64,000 nt of DNA from Stutzerimonas stutzeri (lineage in GTDB: Bacteria; Pseudomonadota; Gammaproteobacteria; Pseudomonadales; Pseudomonadaceae). Below are positions 48,679-58,945 of this stretch, piece after piece. The notes under the pieces are model-generated. The model was given only the letters and a program-made list of their open reading frames with translations. It was not told the origin of the DNA and ran no database searches. Location of the stretch: NCBI RefSeq assembly GCF_024448955.1, contig NZ_JAMOIH010000007.1:159209-223208 (forward strand). The letters run 5' to 3'. A program made the translations under genes and the position numbers. The stretch's first letter is position 1, and the number at the start of each line of letters is the position of its first letter.

Positions 48679-50331
48679 ATGCTCAAAGGTACGATGCAGC
48701 AGACTCCGCTGATGATCAGCGGCATCCTGACCCACGCGGCCCTGGCCCATGGCGACCGGGAAATCGTTTCGCGATTGGTGGACGAACCCCTGTGGCGCTA
48801 TGACTATTCAGGCCTGGCGAAGCGCGCCGGCCAAGCAGCCGCAATGCTGCGCAGCCTTGGCGTCAATCCCGGCGATCTGGTGTCTTCGATGGCCTGGAAC
48901 ACGCATCGTCACTTCGAACTATTCTTCGCCGTGCCTGGCATCGGCGCTGTCCTGCATACCGCCAACCCTCGTTTGTCGGACGAGCAAATCATCTATACGT
49001 TGAATCACGCCGGCAGCGGCGTATTGCTGTTCGACCGCAGCTTTCTCGCCGTGGTCGAGCGCGTACGACCACGGTTGGAGCACATCCAGACCTTCATCAT
49101 GCTATCCGACGCGCAACGCACCGAGCCGGGGGAAGTGGGTGCACTCAGTTACGAAACGCTCATCGCCAAGGTGCAACCAGTCATCGACTGGCCGCAGTTC
49201 GATGAGAACGCGGGCGCCATGCTCTGCTACACGTCAGGCACCACTGGCAACCCGAAAGGCGTGGTGTACAGCCACCGCTCCGTCGTCCTGCATGCCATGG
49301 CGGCGGGTCTTACCGGCGCCTTCGGCTTCTCCGCGTTCGATTGCATCATGCCCTGCTCCTCGCTCTACCATGCCACCGCATGGGGCGTGCCCTTCACCGC
49401 CGCCATCAACGGCTGCAAGTTCGTCCTACCATGCGACAAGATGGATGGCGCCAGCCTGCAGGAGCTGATCCAGACCGAGGGCGTCACCTTCTCCGGCGGC
49501 GTACCGACCATCTGGACCATGTACCTCAATTATCTGGAACGCACCGGTGAAGACACCGGCAAGCTCAAGTGTCTGGTGATTGCCGGCTCGGCCGTGCCCA
49601 GGGCGCTGGCCGAGAAATTCGAGACTCGCTACGGCGTGAGCGTCCGTCAGCTCTGGGGCATGACCGAAACCAGTCCGCTCGGTGTCGTCGCCACCCCGAC
49701 GCCCAAGCTCGCGGCCCTGGGCGAAGCCGCCACCAACGAGGCCATCTGGACCCGCCAGGGCCGCCTGCAGTTTGGCATCGAGTTGAAGATCGTCGACGAA
49801 GCGGGCAACGAGCTGCCCCATGACGGGTCCAGCTCAGGCGCCCTGCTGGTGCGCGGTCCCTGGACCGTCGAGCGCTACTTCCGTAGCGAGACCAGCGCAC
49901 TGGACGCAGACGGCTGGTTCGACACCGGCGACATCGCGACCATCGACCCCAACGGTTACATGCGCATCACCGACCGTAGCAAGGACGTGATCAAGTCCGG
50001 CGGGGAATGGATCAGCTCCATCGATATCGAAAACGTCGCCGTGGGTTGCCCAGGCGTACGCATCGCCGCGGTGGTCGGCGTGACGCATGAGAAATGGGAA
50101 GAACGCCCGGTGCTCATCATCGAACCGCATGACGACACTGAACTGACCGCCGAGGCGGTACTCGCCTATCTCGAACCACAGATCGTCAAATGGTGGATGC
50201 CCGACGCGGTGATTTTCGACAGCGTGCCCCTCACCGCCACCGGCAAGATCGACAAGAAAACCCTGCGCGACCGCTATCGCTCGTACCTCATCGAGATGCC
50301 GGCAAAAGAAGCGAGCGCGGCGAGTATGTAG
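48679..50331 (+). CDS. Acyl-CoA ligase (AMP-binding)
   Basis: This 550-residue adenylate-forming enzyme activates a carboxylic acid to its CoA thioester. The P-loop-like motif [18 protein letters not shown] starts at residue 183. Other signatures are [37 protein letters not shown], and the C-terminal Lys in [11 protein letters not shown]. It is similar to medium-chain or fadDx-type ligases. It precedes a racemase-like gene and would supply acyl-CoA to the cluster. AAGAAGGA precedes the ATG. Confidence 0.9.
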   Translation: MLKGTMQQTPLMISGILTHAALAHGDREIVSRLVDEPLWRYDYSGLAKRAGQAAAMLRSLGVNPGDLVSSMAWNTHRHFELFFAVPGIGAVLHTANPRLSDEQIIYTLNHAGSGVLLFDRSFLAVVERVRPRLEHIQTFIMLSDAQRTEPGEVGALSYETLIAKVQPVIDWPQFDENAGAMLCYTSGTTGNPKGVVYSHRSVVLHAMAAGLTGAFGFSAFDCIMPCSSLYHATAWGVPFTAAINGCKFVLPCDKMDGASLQELIQTEGVTFSGGVPTIWTMYLNYLERTGEDTGKLKCLVIAGSAVPRALAEKFETRYGVSVRQLWGMTETSPLGVVATPTPKLAALGEAATNEAIWTRQGRLQFGIELKIVDEAGNELPHDGSSSGALLVRGPWTVERYFRSETSALDADGWFDTGDIATIDPNGYMRITDRSKDVIKSGGEWISSIDIENVAVGCPGVRIAAVVGVTHEKWEERPVLIIEPHDDTELTAEAVLAYLEPQIVKWWMPDAVIFDSVPLTATGKIDKKTLRDRYRSYLIEMPAKEASAASM

Positions 50332-50682
50332 CCAATGCCGTGCCGTCCGAGGATGGATGAGCTTGCGGAGCCAGCCAGCTCGTTGGGCTCCGCTCTGCTC
50401 AACCTGAGCTGTCCGACGCATCCTCCAACCCAGCGTCCTGCACTGCGGTAATCCTAGGATGGGTCGGGCCGCGCAGGTGCAACCTGTCAGCGAGCCTCAC
50501 GTGGCTGGAGCGTCCCATATGTTCGGGTAACACAAGTCACCCATTCTACGAAACGGTGCGCGTCACCAACGCACCTAGGGGAATGAAACCCATCGGAAAT
50601 CCGGCTTCTTTGCTTGCAGGCCATTTACGGTTCCGGTTCAACACGCGCTACGCGCCTTGCCTACTGCGCTTAGGAGCTATCC
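50332..50682. other. 351-nt gap before the racemase-like gene
   Basis: No coding frame is convincing. It holds degenerate dispersed-repeat-like sequence: GGATGGATGAG near 50351, CTAGGATGGGTCGG near 50455, and a GGTGCG-CGTCACCAAC-GCACC dyad near 50554-50575. These resemble common intergenic repeats of pseudomonads. The promoter of the next gene probably lies in the last 80 bases. Confidence 0.5.
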
Positions 50683-51762
50683 ATGCCAAACGAAAATGTC
50701 CAACCTCGCCAGGGCCCGCTACTAGGCCTGCGCGTGCTGGAATTCGCGAGCATCGGCCCCGGCCCTCATTGCGCAATGCTGCTGGCCGATCTGGGCGCCG
50801 AGGTTCTGCGCATCGAACGTGACGGCGGCAACGGCTGGCCGAACCCGGTGGTCGATCGCGGTCGTAAGCGGTTGAGCCTGGATATTCGCAGCGATGCCGG
50901 GCGCGAGCGCTGCCTGGCCTTGGCCGAAAACGCCGATGTGCTGATCGAAGGCTTTCGCCCCGGCGTGATGGAGCGTCTGGGCCTCGGTCCGGAGCAGGTT
51001 CACGCACGCAATCGGAGGCTGGTCTATGGCCGTATGACCGGCTGGGGCCAGACCGGGCCGCTGGCGAAAAGCGCCGGGCATGACATCAACTACCTGGCCA
51101 TTACCGGCGCGCTGGCCGCTATTGGCGGTCGCGAGGGACCGGCCATTCCGCCGCTCAATCTGGTGGGCGATTTCGGCGGCGGCTCGCTGTATCTGGCATT
51201 CGGCATCATGGCCGCACTGTGGGAACGGGAACGATCTGGCCAGGGTCAGGTGGTCGACGCGGCAATCGTCGACGGCGTGTCTTCGATGATGAGCTTCTTT
51301 GCGGGACTCTTGCCTAGCGGCGCAATTTCACTTGAACGCGACCGCAATATGCTGTCCGGCGCCGCGCCGCATTACCGCTGTTACACGTGCGCGGATGGTC
51401 TCGATATCGCTGTCGGACCGCTGGAGCCGCAATTCTTCGCTGAGCTGATTCGGCGAATCGATGCGCCTGAATCTTTGCGCCAAGGCTGCAACGACGCTGC
51501 GCTCTGGGAGGAACAGAGCGAACAGCTCGCCGCCCTGTTCGTCAGCCGAACCCAGGCCGACTGGTGCGCCCTGCTCGAAGGCAGCGATGCTTGTTTCGCG
51601 CCAGTGCTCACCCTCGAAGAAGCCGCGCAGCACCCCCACATGCAGCAGCGCGGCGTCTATCGCGATATCGACGGCGCGCTACATGCCGCACCGGCTCCGC
51701 GTTTCTCGCGAACGCCGGGAGCGATCACGGATTCAATTGAGGATGCGGCGGATTGGGATTGA
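50683..51762 (+). CDS. CaiB/BaiF CoA-transferase family, alpha-methylacyl-CoA racemase-like
   Basis: This 359-residue family III protein has the motifs EFASIGPGPHCAMLLADLGA, KRLSLDI, DVLIEGFRPGVMERLGLGPE, and the AMACR catalytic His and Asp regions GHDINYLAITGAL and NLVGDFGGGSLYLAFG. Racemases of this type interconvert R and S 2-methylacyl-CoA, so an S-specific dehydrogenase can act. This would suit 2-methylbutyryl-CoA or other branched acyl-CoA. TTAGGAG precedes the ATG. Confidence 0.87.
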   Translation: MPNENVQPRQGPLLGLRVLEFASIGPGPHCAMLLADLGAEVLRIERDGGNGWPNPVVDRGRKRLSLDIRSDAGRERCLALAENADVLIEGFRPGVMERLGLGPEQVHARNRRLVYGRMTGWGQTGPLAKSAGHDINYLAITGALAAIGGREGPAIPPLNLVGDFGGGSLYLAFGIMAALWERERSGQGQVVDAAIVDGVSSMMSFFAGLLPSGAISLERDRNMLSGAAPHYRCYTCADGLDIAVGPLEPQFFAELIRRIDAPESLRQGCNDAALWEEQSEQLAALFVSRTQADWCALLEGSDACFAPVLTLEEAAQHPHMQQRGVYRDIDGALHAAPAPRFSRTPGAITDSIEDAADWD

Positions 51763-51799
51763 TCGAGAGGCCAGGCAACGGCAGAAACGTCTAACTTTT

Positions 51800-51865
51800 T
51801 TGCGAGCAAGCTCGCTCCTACATGATCAGCCACCACGCAGCCGTAGGAGCGAGCTTGCTCGCGAA
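51800..51865. repeat. REP-type inverted pair (REPIN-like)
   Basis: TGCGAGCAAGCTCGCTCCTA (51801-51820) and GTAGGAGCGAGCTTGCTCGC (51843-51862) are near-perfect inverted copies with a short spacer. They match the other pair at 48456-48563. The rest of the gap up to 52078 holds only decayed repeat-like sequence (GGGCTGAAGC and similar) between convergent genes. Confidence 0.88.
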
Positions 51866-52078
51866 TGCTGAGCCAACGTCATCTGGAGAATCAGCGCAAC
51901 TCCGTAGGCTGGGGGCGTGCCCTTCAGCCCAGCCGGTATCGCTCCATTGCGGTGGGCTGAAGCGGCCACATAGGCGACGCGGGCCATCCTTTGCGCCCCC
52001 GTATCACACCCTACAGGAGCGATCCGGACGCCGGTGTGCCCCCAGGCGGACACGTCAACCTACCGACCATCGCAAGCG

Positions 52079-53212
52079 TCACTCACCCAAATTACGCGCA
52101 ATCACCAACCGCTGAATGTCGCTCGTGCCTTCGTAGATCTGGCACACCCGCACGTCACGGTAGATGCGTTCCACCGGGAAGTCCTGCAGATAGCCGTAAC
52201 CACCCAGCGTCTGGATCGCCGCTGAGCAAACTTTCTCGGCCATTTCGGAGGCGAACAGCTTGGCCATCGAGGCTTCGACGAGTGCAGGCTGTCCGGCCTC
52301 GCGCAGTGCGGCGGCATGCAAAACCATCTGCCGGGCGACCGCAATCTGGGTCGCCATGTCAGCCAGACGGAAGGCGACGGCCTGGTGCTCGCTGATCGCC
52401 TTGCCAAATGCCTCGCGCTCACGGGCATAGTCGCGTGCCGCTTCGAATGCCGCGCGGGCCATGCCGACGGACTGGGCGGCGATGCCGATGCGGCCGCCTT
52501 CCAAGTTCGCCAATGCGATCTTGTAACCCTCACCCTCTTCGCCCAAGCGTTGGGATTCATGCACGCGCATGTCTTCGAACGCCAGCTGACAGGTGTCGGA
52601 CGCATGCTGCCCGAGCTTGTCCTCCACACGCACCACCTGATAGCCCGGCGTATCGGTGGGTACGATGAAGGCGCTGATGCCGCGCTTGCCGGCGTCCGGA
52701 TCGGTTACGGCGAAGACGATCACCGTGCCGGCGTGCTGGCCTGAGGTGATGAATTGCTTGGCGCCGTTGATCACATAGCCATCGCCGTCACGCCGGGCGC
52801 GCGTGCGCAGGCTGCTGGCGTCGGAGCCCGCGTGCGGCTCGGTCAGGGCGAAGGCACCGATCTGAGCGCCGCTGGCCAAGGGCGTCAGGTAGCGCTGCTT
52901 CTGCTCCTCATTGCCAAACCGCAGAATCGGCACGCAGCCCACCGAGTTGTGCACGCTCATGATGGTGGAGCAGGCACCGTCACCGGCTGCGATCTCTTCA
53001 AGCGCCAGTGCGTAGGCGATGTAGCCGGTCTCACTGCCGCCCCACTGTTCCGGGCAAAGCATGCCGAAAAAGCCGAGCTCGGCCATTTCGCTGATCGCCT
53101 CCGCTGGGTAGCGGTGTTCACGATCCCAATCGGCGGCAAACGGCTTGAGACGTTCCTGAGCGAACTGCCGGGCCATGTCGCGGATACTGGTTTGGTCCTC
53201 ATTGAGCAGCAT
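52079..53212 (-). CDS. Acyl-CoA dehydrogenase (probable 2-methyl-branched, short chain)
   Basis: This 377-residue FAD enzyme has ACAD segments [38 protein letters not shown], and the C-terminal [19 protein letters not shown] with the catalytic Glu. It is the last gene of a minus-strand set with thiolase and SDR; this trio is like the P. putida fadB2x-fadAx-fadEx group used for isoleucine. It would oxidise 2-methylbutyryl-CoA, by inference. The gap to thiolase is nine bases. Confidence 0.88.
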   Translation of the reverse strand: MLLNEDQTSIRDMARQFAQERLKPFAADWDREHRYPAEAISEMAELGFFGMLCPEQWGGSETGYIAYALALEEIAAGDGACSTIMSVHNSVGCVPILRFGNEEQKQRYLTPLASGAQIGAFALTEPHAGSDASSLRTRARRDGDGYVINGAKQFITSGQHAGTVIVFAVTDPDAGKRGISAFIVPTDTPGYQVVRVEDKLGQHASDTCQLAFEDMRVHESQRLGEEGEGYKIALANLEGGRIGIAAQSVGMARAAFEAARDYAREREAFGKAISEHQAVAFRLADMATQIAVARQMVLHAAALREAGQPALVEASMAKLFASEMAEKVCSAAIQTLGGYGYLQDFPVERIYRDVRVCQIYEGTSDIQRLVIARNLGE

Positions 53213-53221
53213 GGCAGGTCC

Positions 53222-54409
53222 TCAATCGAGCAATTCGACGGCCATGGCAGTCGCTTCGCCACCGCCGATGCAGATCGCCGCGATACCTTTGCGCAGGCCA
53301 CGGTCGCGCAGTGCGGCGATCAGCGTCACGAGTATCCGCGCCCCTGATGCACCGATCGGATGGCCCAGCGCGCAGGCGCCGCCATTGACGTTGACCTTGG
53401 CGTGATCCAGCCCCAACTCGCGCATGGTGACCATGCTGACCACGGCGAAGGCTTCGTTGATCTCGAACAGATCCACCTCGTCGAGCCGCCAGCCGGTGCG
53501 TTCCAGCAATTTATGAATGGCGCCGATGGGCGCGGTCGGGAACAGGTTGGGGGCATCGGCGAACACCGCGTGGCCATGGATCACCGCCTGGGGTTTCAGT
53601 CCCAGGCGCTCGGCTTCGGAGCGACGTGTCAGCATCAATGCGGCGGCACCGTCTGAGATGGAACTGGAGTTGGCCGCGGTCACGGTGCCGCCTTCGCGGA
53701 ACGCCGGTTTGAGCGACGGAATCTTCTCCGGAATCGCCTTGGGCGGCTGCTCGTCATCGCGGATGGTGCGCTGCTCGCGCCCCTGAGTGACTTCAAGCGG
53801 GACGATCTCGGTGGCGAAGCGACCGCTGGAAATCGCATCTCGGGCGCGCTGTAGAGAGGTCAGCGCGTAGGCATCCTGTTCTTCGCGGCTGAAGCCATGG
53901 TTCTGCGCGCAATCTTCGGCAAAGGTGCCCATCAGCCGGCCCTTGTCGTAGGCATCTTCTAGACCATCGAGAAACATGTGGTCGAGCACCTTGCCATGTC
54001 CCATGCGATAGCCGCTGCGCGCCTTTTCCAGCAGGTACGGCGCGTTGGACATGCTCTCCATGCCGCCCGCGACGATCAGATCGACATTGCCAGCGCGCAA
54101 TGCATCGTGCGCCAGGATGGCCGCCTGCATGCCCGAACCGCACATTTTGTTCAGCGTCGTGGATGCGGTCGCCTTACCCAACCCGGCGCCGAGCGCCGCC
54201 TGGCGTGCGGGCGCCTGGCCGAGGCCGGCCGGCAGCACACAGCCCATCAGCACTTCCTGCACCTGTTCGGCAGCAATGCCGCTGCGCTCAACTGCCGCGC
54301 GAATCGCAGCCGCGCCAAGCTCCGGCGCGCTGACGCTTTTCAGATCGCCCTGAAAGCCGCCCATGGGCGTACGGGCGCTGCCCAGAATCACGATTGGATC
54401 GTTGTTCAT
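53222..54409 (-). CDS. Acetyl-CoA C-acyltransferase (thiolase)
   Basis: This 395-residue thiolase has the nucleophile Cys in [17 protein letters not shown], the His in [27 protein letters not shown], and the second Cys in [13 protein letters not shown]. It would cleave 2-methylacetoacetyl-CoA in isoleucine degradation or serve general short-chain acyl groups. ATG 54409 was chosen over the adjacent ATG 54412 because GGGAG then has a seven-base spacing. Confidence 0.92.
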   Translation of the reverse strand: MNNDPIVILGSARTPMGGFQGDLKSVSAPELGAAAIRAAVERSGIAAEQVQEVLMGCVLPAGLGQAPARQAALGAGLGKATASTTLNKMCGSGMQAAILAHDALRAGNVDLIVAGGMESMSNAPYLLEKARSGYRMGHGKVLDHMFLDGLEDAYDKGRLMGTFAEDCAQNHGFSREEQDAYALTSLQRARDAISSGRFATEIVPLEVTQGREQRTIRDDEQPPKAIPEKIPSLKPAFREGGTVTAANSSSISDGAAALMLTRRSEAERLGLKPQAVIHGHAVFADAPNLFPTAPIGAIHKLLERTGWRLDEVDLFEINEAFAVVSMVTMRELGLDHAKVNVNGGACALGHPIGASGARILVTLIAALRDRGLRKGIAAICIGGGEATAMAVELLD

Positions 54410-54423
54410 CATGTATCTCCCGA

Positions 54424-55191
54424 TTATTTGGCGGCCATGCGCAGTGCGCCGTCGAGGCGGATCACTTCGCCGTTGAGCATGTCGTTCTCGATGATGTGGC
54501 GCACCAGCGCCGCGTACTCATTCGCTCGCCCCAGACGCGGCGGGAACGGCACTCCGGCTGCCAACGAGTCGCGTACTTCCTGGGTCATGGCGGCCATCAT
54601 CGGCGTCTCGAACACGCCCGGTGCGATGGTCATCACGCGAATGCCGTGACGCGCCAGTTCGCGTGCGGCCGGCAGCGTCATGGCGACTACGCCGCCCTTG
54701 GATGCGGCATAAGCGGCTTGGCCGATCTGACCGTCGTAGGCGGCGATGGAAGCCGTATTGATGATGACGCCACGATTGCCTTGCGCATCCGGCTCACTGC
54801 GCGACATCGCCTCGGCAGCCAGGCGCAGCATATTGAAACTGCCGATCAGGTTGAGGCCGATGACCCGGCTGAAACTGTCCAGCCCATGCGGCCCCTGGCG
54901 ACCGAGAACCTTTTCGCCGCTTGCAACGCCGGCGCAGTTGACCAACCCATGCAGGCCGCCGAAATGTTCGAACGCCGCATTCACTGCCGCCTGTGCCGCA
55001 GCCTCGTCACACACGTTGGTGACCACACCGTGAGCGCTTGCGCCCAGCGCTTCGCTGCGCTCGTTCAACAGCTCGGCGTTAATATCTGCCAGCACGACCT
55101 TCGCGCCCTCGGCGATCAGCGCTTCGGCAGCTGCCGCACCCAGCCCGGACGCGCCGCCTGTGATCAGAAAAACCTTGTCTTGAATGTTCAC
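54424..55191 (-). CDS. 3-Hydroxyacyl-CoA dehydrogenase, SDR type (HSD10-like)
   Basis: This 255-residue SDR has the cofactor loop [38 protein letters not shown] (HSD10-type), the serine region [14 protein letters not shown], and [11 protein letters not shown] with catalytic Tyr and Lys. HSD10-like enzymes oxidise 2-methyl-3-hydroxybutyryl-CoA. The start is GTG at 55191 ([13 protein letters not shown]) with GAGGT upstream; the frame is open further but reads poorly. It is first of the SDR-thiolase-dehydrogenase operon. Confidence 0.9.
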   Translation of the reverse strand: MNIQDKVFLITGGASGLGAAAAEALIAEGAKVVLADINAELLNERSEALGASAHGVVTNVCDEAAAQAAVNAAFEHFGGLHGLVNCAGVASGEKVLGRQGPHGLDSFSRVIGLNLIGSFNMLRLAAEAMSRSEPDAQGNRGVIINTASIAAYDGQIGQAAYAASKGGVVAMTLPAARELARHGIRVMTIAPGVFETPMMAAMTQEVRDSLAAGVPFPPRLGRANEYAALVRHIIENDMLNGEVIRLDGALRMAAK

Positions 55192-55641
55192 AGCATGACC
55201 TCGCACAGATGGTTGGGATCGAGCAGACGCGTGCTGCTTGATCACACTGACCTCATCTTCATCAGACCAAAGGCCACCGACAATGGTCGTTGCACGCAAT
55301 CGCGATGACTGTTTTGGCCAAATCACCTCCACGGCGCGGCGTAGCCGACATCCATAGCAAGGCGACGCTTCGGGCCATCATTTGAGGCCGGTGGATGACT
55401 CAGCCTTGTTCCCCTCACCCCAGCCCTCTCCCCAACGGGGCGAGGGAGCCGGTAGCCGGGCTTACCGGGCGGGGTTTGACGACGAGGCGGAGCAGTCAGC
55501 GGCAGCGCTGGTTGTCTCAAGACAAGAATGGTTGAGCGCCATTAGATCTGATCCGATGAACTTGTCGATCTCGCTTGGCTGGGCCTGCAGCTTATGCGTC
55601 TGGAGCACGGCGCTCCTCGCTTCTACAGGAACACGCTTGGC
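55192..55641. other. 450-nt gap between the SDR operon and araC-type gene
   Basis: No gene is convincing. It holds the promoter of the SDR operon (near 55192-55330) and a dispersed repeat at 55411-55450 reading CCCCTCACCCCAGCCCTCTC, then CCCAACGGGGCGAGGGAGCC. The inner part forms a hairpin. The AT-richer part near 55540-55580 is unassigned. Confidence 0.5.
55411..55450. repeat. Dispersed intergenic repeat with hairpin
   Basis: CCCTCACCCCAGCCCTCTCC followed by CCAACGGGGCGAGGG resembles a repeat found between genes in many proteobacteria. CCTCTCCCC pairs with GGGGCGAGG with one mismatch. Confidence 0.6.
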
Positions 55642-56667
55642 CTATTCATCGGCGTGAAGGATCAACCCACGATACTGGCCCGGATTCGTACCGGTCCATT
55701 TGCGGAACGCCTTGTAGAACGAGCTAACGTCAGCGAAACCGAGCCGCTCGGCGATTTCGGCGTAGGTGATGCCGGCATCCGCCAGCCATAGCGTGGCCAT
55801 CTCCTGGCGCACCAGATCCTTGATCGCCTGGTAGGGCATTCCGGCTTCGGCCAGTCGCCGACGCAACGTCGAGGGTGAGACGCACAGCGTTTGCGCGAGC
55901 AGTTCGCTGGTCGGCCATCGATCCGCCGGCAGCTCGCGCAGCTGCGCCTTGATGCGGCTGGCGAGGCTGGTGGTGTCGCGGTATTTGACCAGAATGTTGG
56001 CCGGGGCATGAGCCAGAAAGGCGTGCAGCTCCTGCTCGCTGCGTCGCACCGGCAGGTCCAGCATCTCGGCGGCAAAGATAATCCGTGTGCTGGGTCGGGC
56101 GAAGCGCAGGTTGTCTGAGAACATCACCCGATAATCATCGGTATAGGCTGGTTCGGCGCAGCGCAGTTCCACGGCCAATAGCGGGATGCGCCGCCCGATC
56201 AGCCAGCACGCCAGGCCGTGCACCAACATCCAGAACGTGAAATACGTGAACGCACGTGACGGCGGTGAATCCGTGCGCTCCAACAGCACGACTTCGGCCA
56301 GACTCTCGCTGCGGTGCAGCTTGCCGCGAAAACGCTCGAAGGTCAGGCCGAAAAAATCCAGCGCCAGCCGCAGCGCACCGTCGAGCGTCGGCTGTGCCAT
56401 GGCCGCACGCGCAACGAAGGCAAAGCTGCCCGTACGCATCCGCCGTGAATCCATGCCGAAGAACTCGTCATCGAAGCGCCGCGCCAGACGGCGCCATAGC
56501 TTGCTGTACTCGACCACATCGATCCGCGCCGCCGGGTCATCAAGGTCGATCGGTGAAACATCCAGAGCTTGCAGCAGCACAGTGGCCGTCTGCGTTGGCG
56601 TCAGGAAGGCCAGCAGCGCTTCTTCCACCAGCCGTACGGAAATGGTGCCCTTGTCCTCGCGCATCAT
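55642..56667 (-). CDS. AraC family transcriptional regulator
   Basis: This 341-residue protein has an N-terminal arabinose-binding-like ligand domain of the PF12625 type (about residues 20-205) and a C-terminal HTH_18 DNA-binding domain (AQTLCVSPSTLRRRLAEAGM, then AERLGFADVSSFYKAFRKWT). Its ATG overlaps the stop of the LysR gene (ATGATG), so the two regulators are translationally coupled. It likely controls the nearby acyl-CoA genes. Confidence 0.9.
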   Translation of the reverse strand: MMREDKGTISVRLVEEALLAFLTPTQTATVLLQALDVSPIDLDDPAARIDVVEYSKLWRRLARRFDDEFFGMDSRRMRTGSFAFVARAAMAQPTLDGALRLALDFFGLTFERFRGKLHRSESLAEVVLLERTDSPPSRAFTYFTFWMLVHGLACWLIGRRIPLLAVELRCAEPAYTDDYRVMFSDNLRFARPSTRIIFAAEMLDLPVRRSEQELHAFLAHAPANILVKYRDTTSLASRIKAQLRELPADRWPTSELLAQTLCVSPSTLRRRLAEAGMPYQAIKDLVRQEMATLWLADAGITYAEIAERLGFADVSSFYKAFRKWTGTNPGQYRGLILHADE

Positions 56668-57566
56668 GCTCGCCCCATCATCTGATCCTGGCTGCTGGCG
56701 GCGACCTCACGAAGGAAATCCCAGCACACGCGCATCCGAGCCAGGTCCTTGTTCTCAACCGGCATCAGCATCCAGAAGGTGCGGGTGAACTCGATCTCCT
56801 CGACCAGAACCTCTTTCAACAAGGGTTCCTTGCGGGCGGCAAACGCCGGCAGGATCGCCAGCCCAGCGCCGGCCGCAACGGCTTCCTGCTGCGCAAGAAT
56901 GCTAGTGCTGCGCAGCGAGTGCTGGCGCGGCCGCATGATCTCATCGAGAAAGTTCAGCTCCTTGCTGTAGAGCAGGTCCTCGATATAACTGACGAATACA
57001 TGGTTGCTCAGATCGTCCCGATTACGGATCGGTGGATGCTGCGCGAGGTAAGCCTCCGAAGCGTAGAGCCGCAACACGTAATCGGTCAGTTTGGTGATCA
57101 CATAGGGGCCGCGCTCCGGGCGCTCCAGCGTGACGACAATATCCGCCTCATGCCGCGCCAATCGCACCGAACGCGGAACCGCCAGCAAGTCCACGCCAAG
57201 GTGCGGATAGTCGCGGGTCAGATTGGCCAGCTGACCGGCCAGCATCACAGTGCCGTAGCCTTCGGTGGCGCCGATGCGCACCTGGCCGGAGAGCTTGTCG
57301 GCGCTCAGGCTCGGTTGTTCGATCGAGGTAATGGCGCTTTCCATCGCCTCGGCTTGCACCAACAATTCGCGACCGGCTTCGGACAGGCGATAGCCCGCCT
57401 TGGCGCGAATGAACAGTTGCCGGTCCAGGGTTTTCTCCAGTGCCTGCACGCGTCGCGCCACCGTCGTGTGATCGACTGCCAGGCGTCGCGCGGCGACGGT
57501 CAGCTTGCCCGCCCGGGAGAGTTCGAGAAAGAAACGCAGGTTGTCCCAATCCACTTCAGGCTCCAT
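56664..57566 (-). CDS. LysR family transcriptional regulator
   Basis: This 300-residue LTTR has the winged-helix start WDNLRFFLELSRAGKLTVAA and TVARRVQALEKTLDRQLFIR, then a periplasmic-binding-like effector domain. It is divergent from the enoyl-CoA hydratase gene, the classic LysR arrangement, with dyads in the 143-nt gap. Coupling with an AraC regulator in the same operon is uncommon. Confidence 0.92.
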   Translation of the reverse strand: MEPEVDWDNLRFFLELSRAGKLTVAARRLAVDHTTVARRVQALEKTLDRQLFIRAKAGYRLSEAGRELLVQAEAMESAITSIEQPSLSADKLSGQVRIGATEGYGTVMLAGQLANLTRDYPHLGVDLLAVPRSVRLARHEADIVVTLERPERGPYVITKLTDYVLRLYASEAYLAQHPPIRNRDDLSNHVFVSYIEDLLYSKELNFLDEIMRPRQHSLRSTSILAQQEAVAAGAGLAILPAFAARKEPLLKEVLVEEIEFTRTFWMLMPVENKDLARMRVCWDFLREVAASSQDQMMGRA

Positions 57567-57570
57567 CCAT

Positions 57571-57604
57571 TTGGCATGAGCGTGCCAACTTGTGCAAAAA
57601 CACA
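57571..57604. promoter_or_regulatory. Two adjacent dyads in the LysR / hydratase gap
   Basis: TTGGCA-N6-TGCCAA (57571-57588) is a perfect inverted repeat, and TGTG-N6-CACA (57591-57604) follows. Both fit the LysR T-N11-A style. The first is four bases upstream of the LysR start, so autoregulation is plausible. Confidence 0.5.
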
Positions 57605-57709
57605 GAATAACTCTGCATTTCGCACCATGGGTTTACTATTTTTACGCTGCTAGGCTCGTTCATCGAACGCTGTTTCGCCTAACGATAATTCCGACAAGAA
57701 GGAACCGAC

Positions 57710-58486
57710 ATGAGCCAGAAGATTCAGCTCGAAATGCGCGACCACACGGCCTTGCTAACCATTGCCAACCCACCGGCGAATACCTGGGATCGGGAATCGC
57801 TGGCCGCTCTGGAACAGATGATCGGACAACTCAATGATGATCCGAACGTGTACGCGCTGGTGATCACCGGCCAGGGCGAGAAGTTCTTTTCCGCAGGTGC
57901 CGATCTCAACCAGTTTGCGGATGGGGACAAGCAGAGTGCTCAAGAAGTCGCCGCGCTGTTCGGGCGCGCCTTCGAAGCGCTGAGCCATTTTCGTGGTGTT
58001 TCCATCGCCGCCATCAATGGCTATGCCATGGGCGGTGGGCTGGAATGCGCGCTGGCGTGCGATATCCGTATCGCCGAGGAACACGCGCAAATGGCGCTAC
58101 CGGAAGCCAAGGTAGGACTGCTGCCCTGCGCCGGCGGGACGCAGAACCTGCCCTGGCTGGTTGGTGAAGGTTGGGCCAAGCGGATGATCCTCTGTGGTGA
58201 GCGCATCGGCGCTCAGAAGGCAGAAAAGATCGGTCTGGTCGAAGAAGTGGTGCCGCGCGGACAGTCGCTGGAAGTCGCGCTCAAGCTTGCCGAAGGCGTC
58301 AGCGCACAAAGCCCCTCCTCAGTCAGCCGCTGCAAGCGTTTGGTGATGAACGCACGGCAGGCGCCGCAATCTGCCGGCTGGGCCGCTGAGCGCGAGTTGT
58401 TTGCCGAGCTGTTCGATACGCAGGATCAGAAGGAAGGCGTCAATGCCTTCCTGGAAAAGCGCAGCGCCAAATGGCACAACGCTTAA
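57710..58486 (+). CDS. Enoyl-CoA hydratase
   Basis: This 258-residue crotonase has KFFSAGADLNQFADGD and GYAMGGGLECALACDIRIAE. Both hydratase glutamates are in place: GGGLECALA and ALPEAKVGLLPCAGGTQ. It would hydrate tiglyl-CoA or similar, completing the dehydrogenase-hydratase-SDR-thiolase cycle. It is divergent from the LysR gene. AAGGAACC precedes the ATG. Confidence 0.92.
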   Translation: MSQKIQLEMRDHTALLTIANPPANTWDRESLAALEQMIGQLNDDPNVYALVITGQGEKFFSAGADLNQFADGDKQSAQEVAALFGRAFEALSHFRGVSIAAINGYAMGGGLECALACDIRIAEEHAQMALPEAKVGLLPCAGGTQNLPWLVGEGWAKRMILCGERIGAQKAEKIGLVEEVVPRGQSLEVALKLAEGVSAQSPSSVSRCKRLVMNARQAPQSAGWAAERELFAELFDTQDQKEGVNAFLEKRSAKWHNA

Positions 58487-58507
58487 GTCATTCTGCCTCG
58501 CAGACAA

Positions 58508-58912
58508 GATCGCATCCCAAACCCAATCCGTAGGGCCGAATTTATTCGGCCAATGGCCCCACAACCGCCAACGCGGCCGCACAAGTTCGGCCCTACGGTG
58601 ATGGTTCTCTGCGCGTCCAGGCAGGGTTCCCCGCAGAGCAGAACCAACCGCTCAGCAACGCCCGGCATCGCATCCCAAACCAGTCCGTAGGGCCGAATTT
58701 ATTCGGTCGATGGCCCCGCAACCGCCAACACGGCCGAACAAGTTCGGCCCTACGGTGATGGTTCCCTGTAGGGTTTCCACGCAGAGCGGAACTACCGCTC
58801 AGCAACGCCGGCATCGCGTCCCAAACCAGTCCGTAGGGCGAATTTATTCGGCCGATGGCCCCGCAACCGCCAACGCGGCCGAACAAGTTCGGCCCTACGG
58901 GTGGTCGTTCCC
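58508..58912. repeat. Three-copy palindromic repeat array
   Basis: Three copies of an approximately 150-bp unit occur (spacings 157 and 146). Each has a conserved 70-base palindromic element at 58528-58598, 58685-58755 and 58831-58900. The ends are CCGTAGGGCCGAATTTATTC and AACAAGTTCGGCCCTACGG. Copies are about 90 percent alike, with a few single-base differences (copy 3 lacks one G of GGGCC). No gene lies in 58487-58945 apart from this. It resembles known palindromic intergenic repeats, here multiplied in tandem. Confidence 0.85.
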
Positions 58913-58945
58913 GCGTCGAAATGCAAGCGCGACGCTCTGCGTCCG

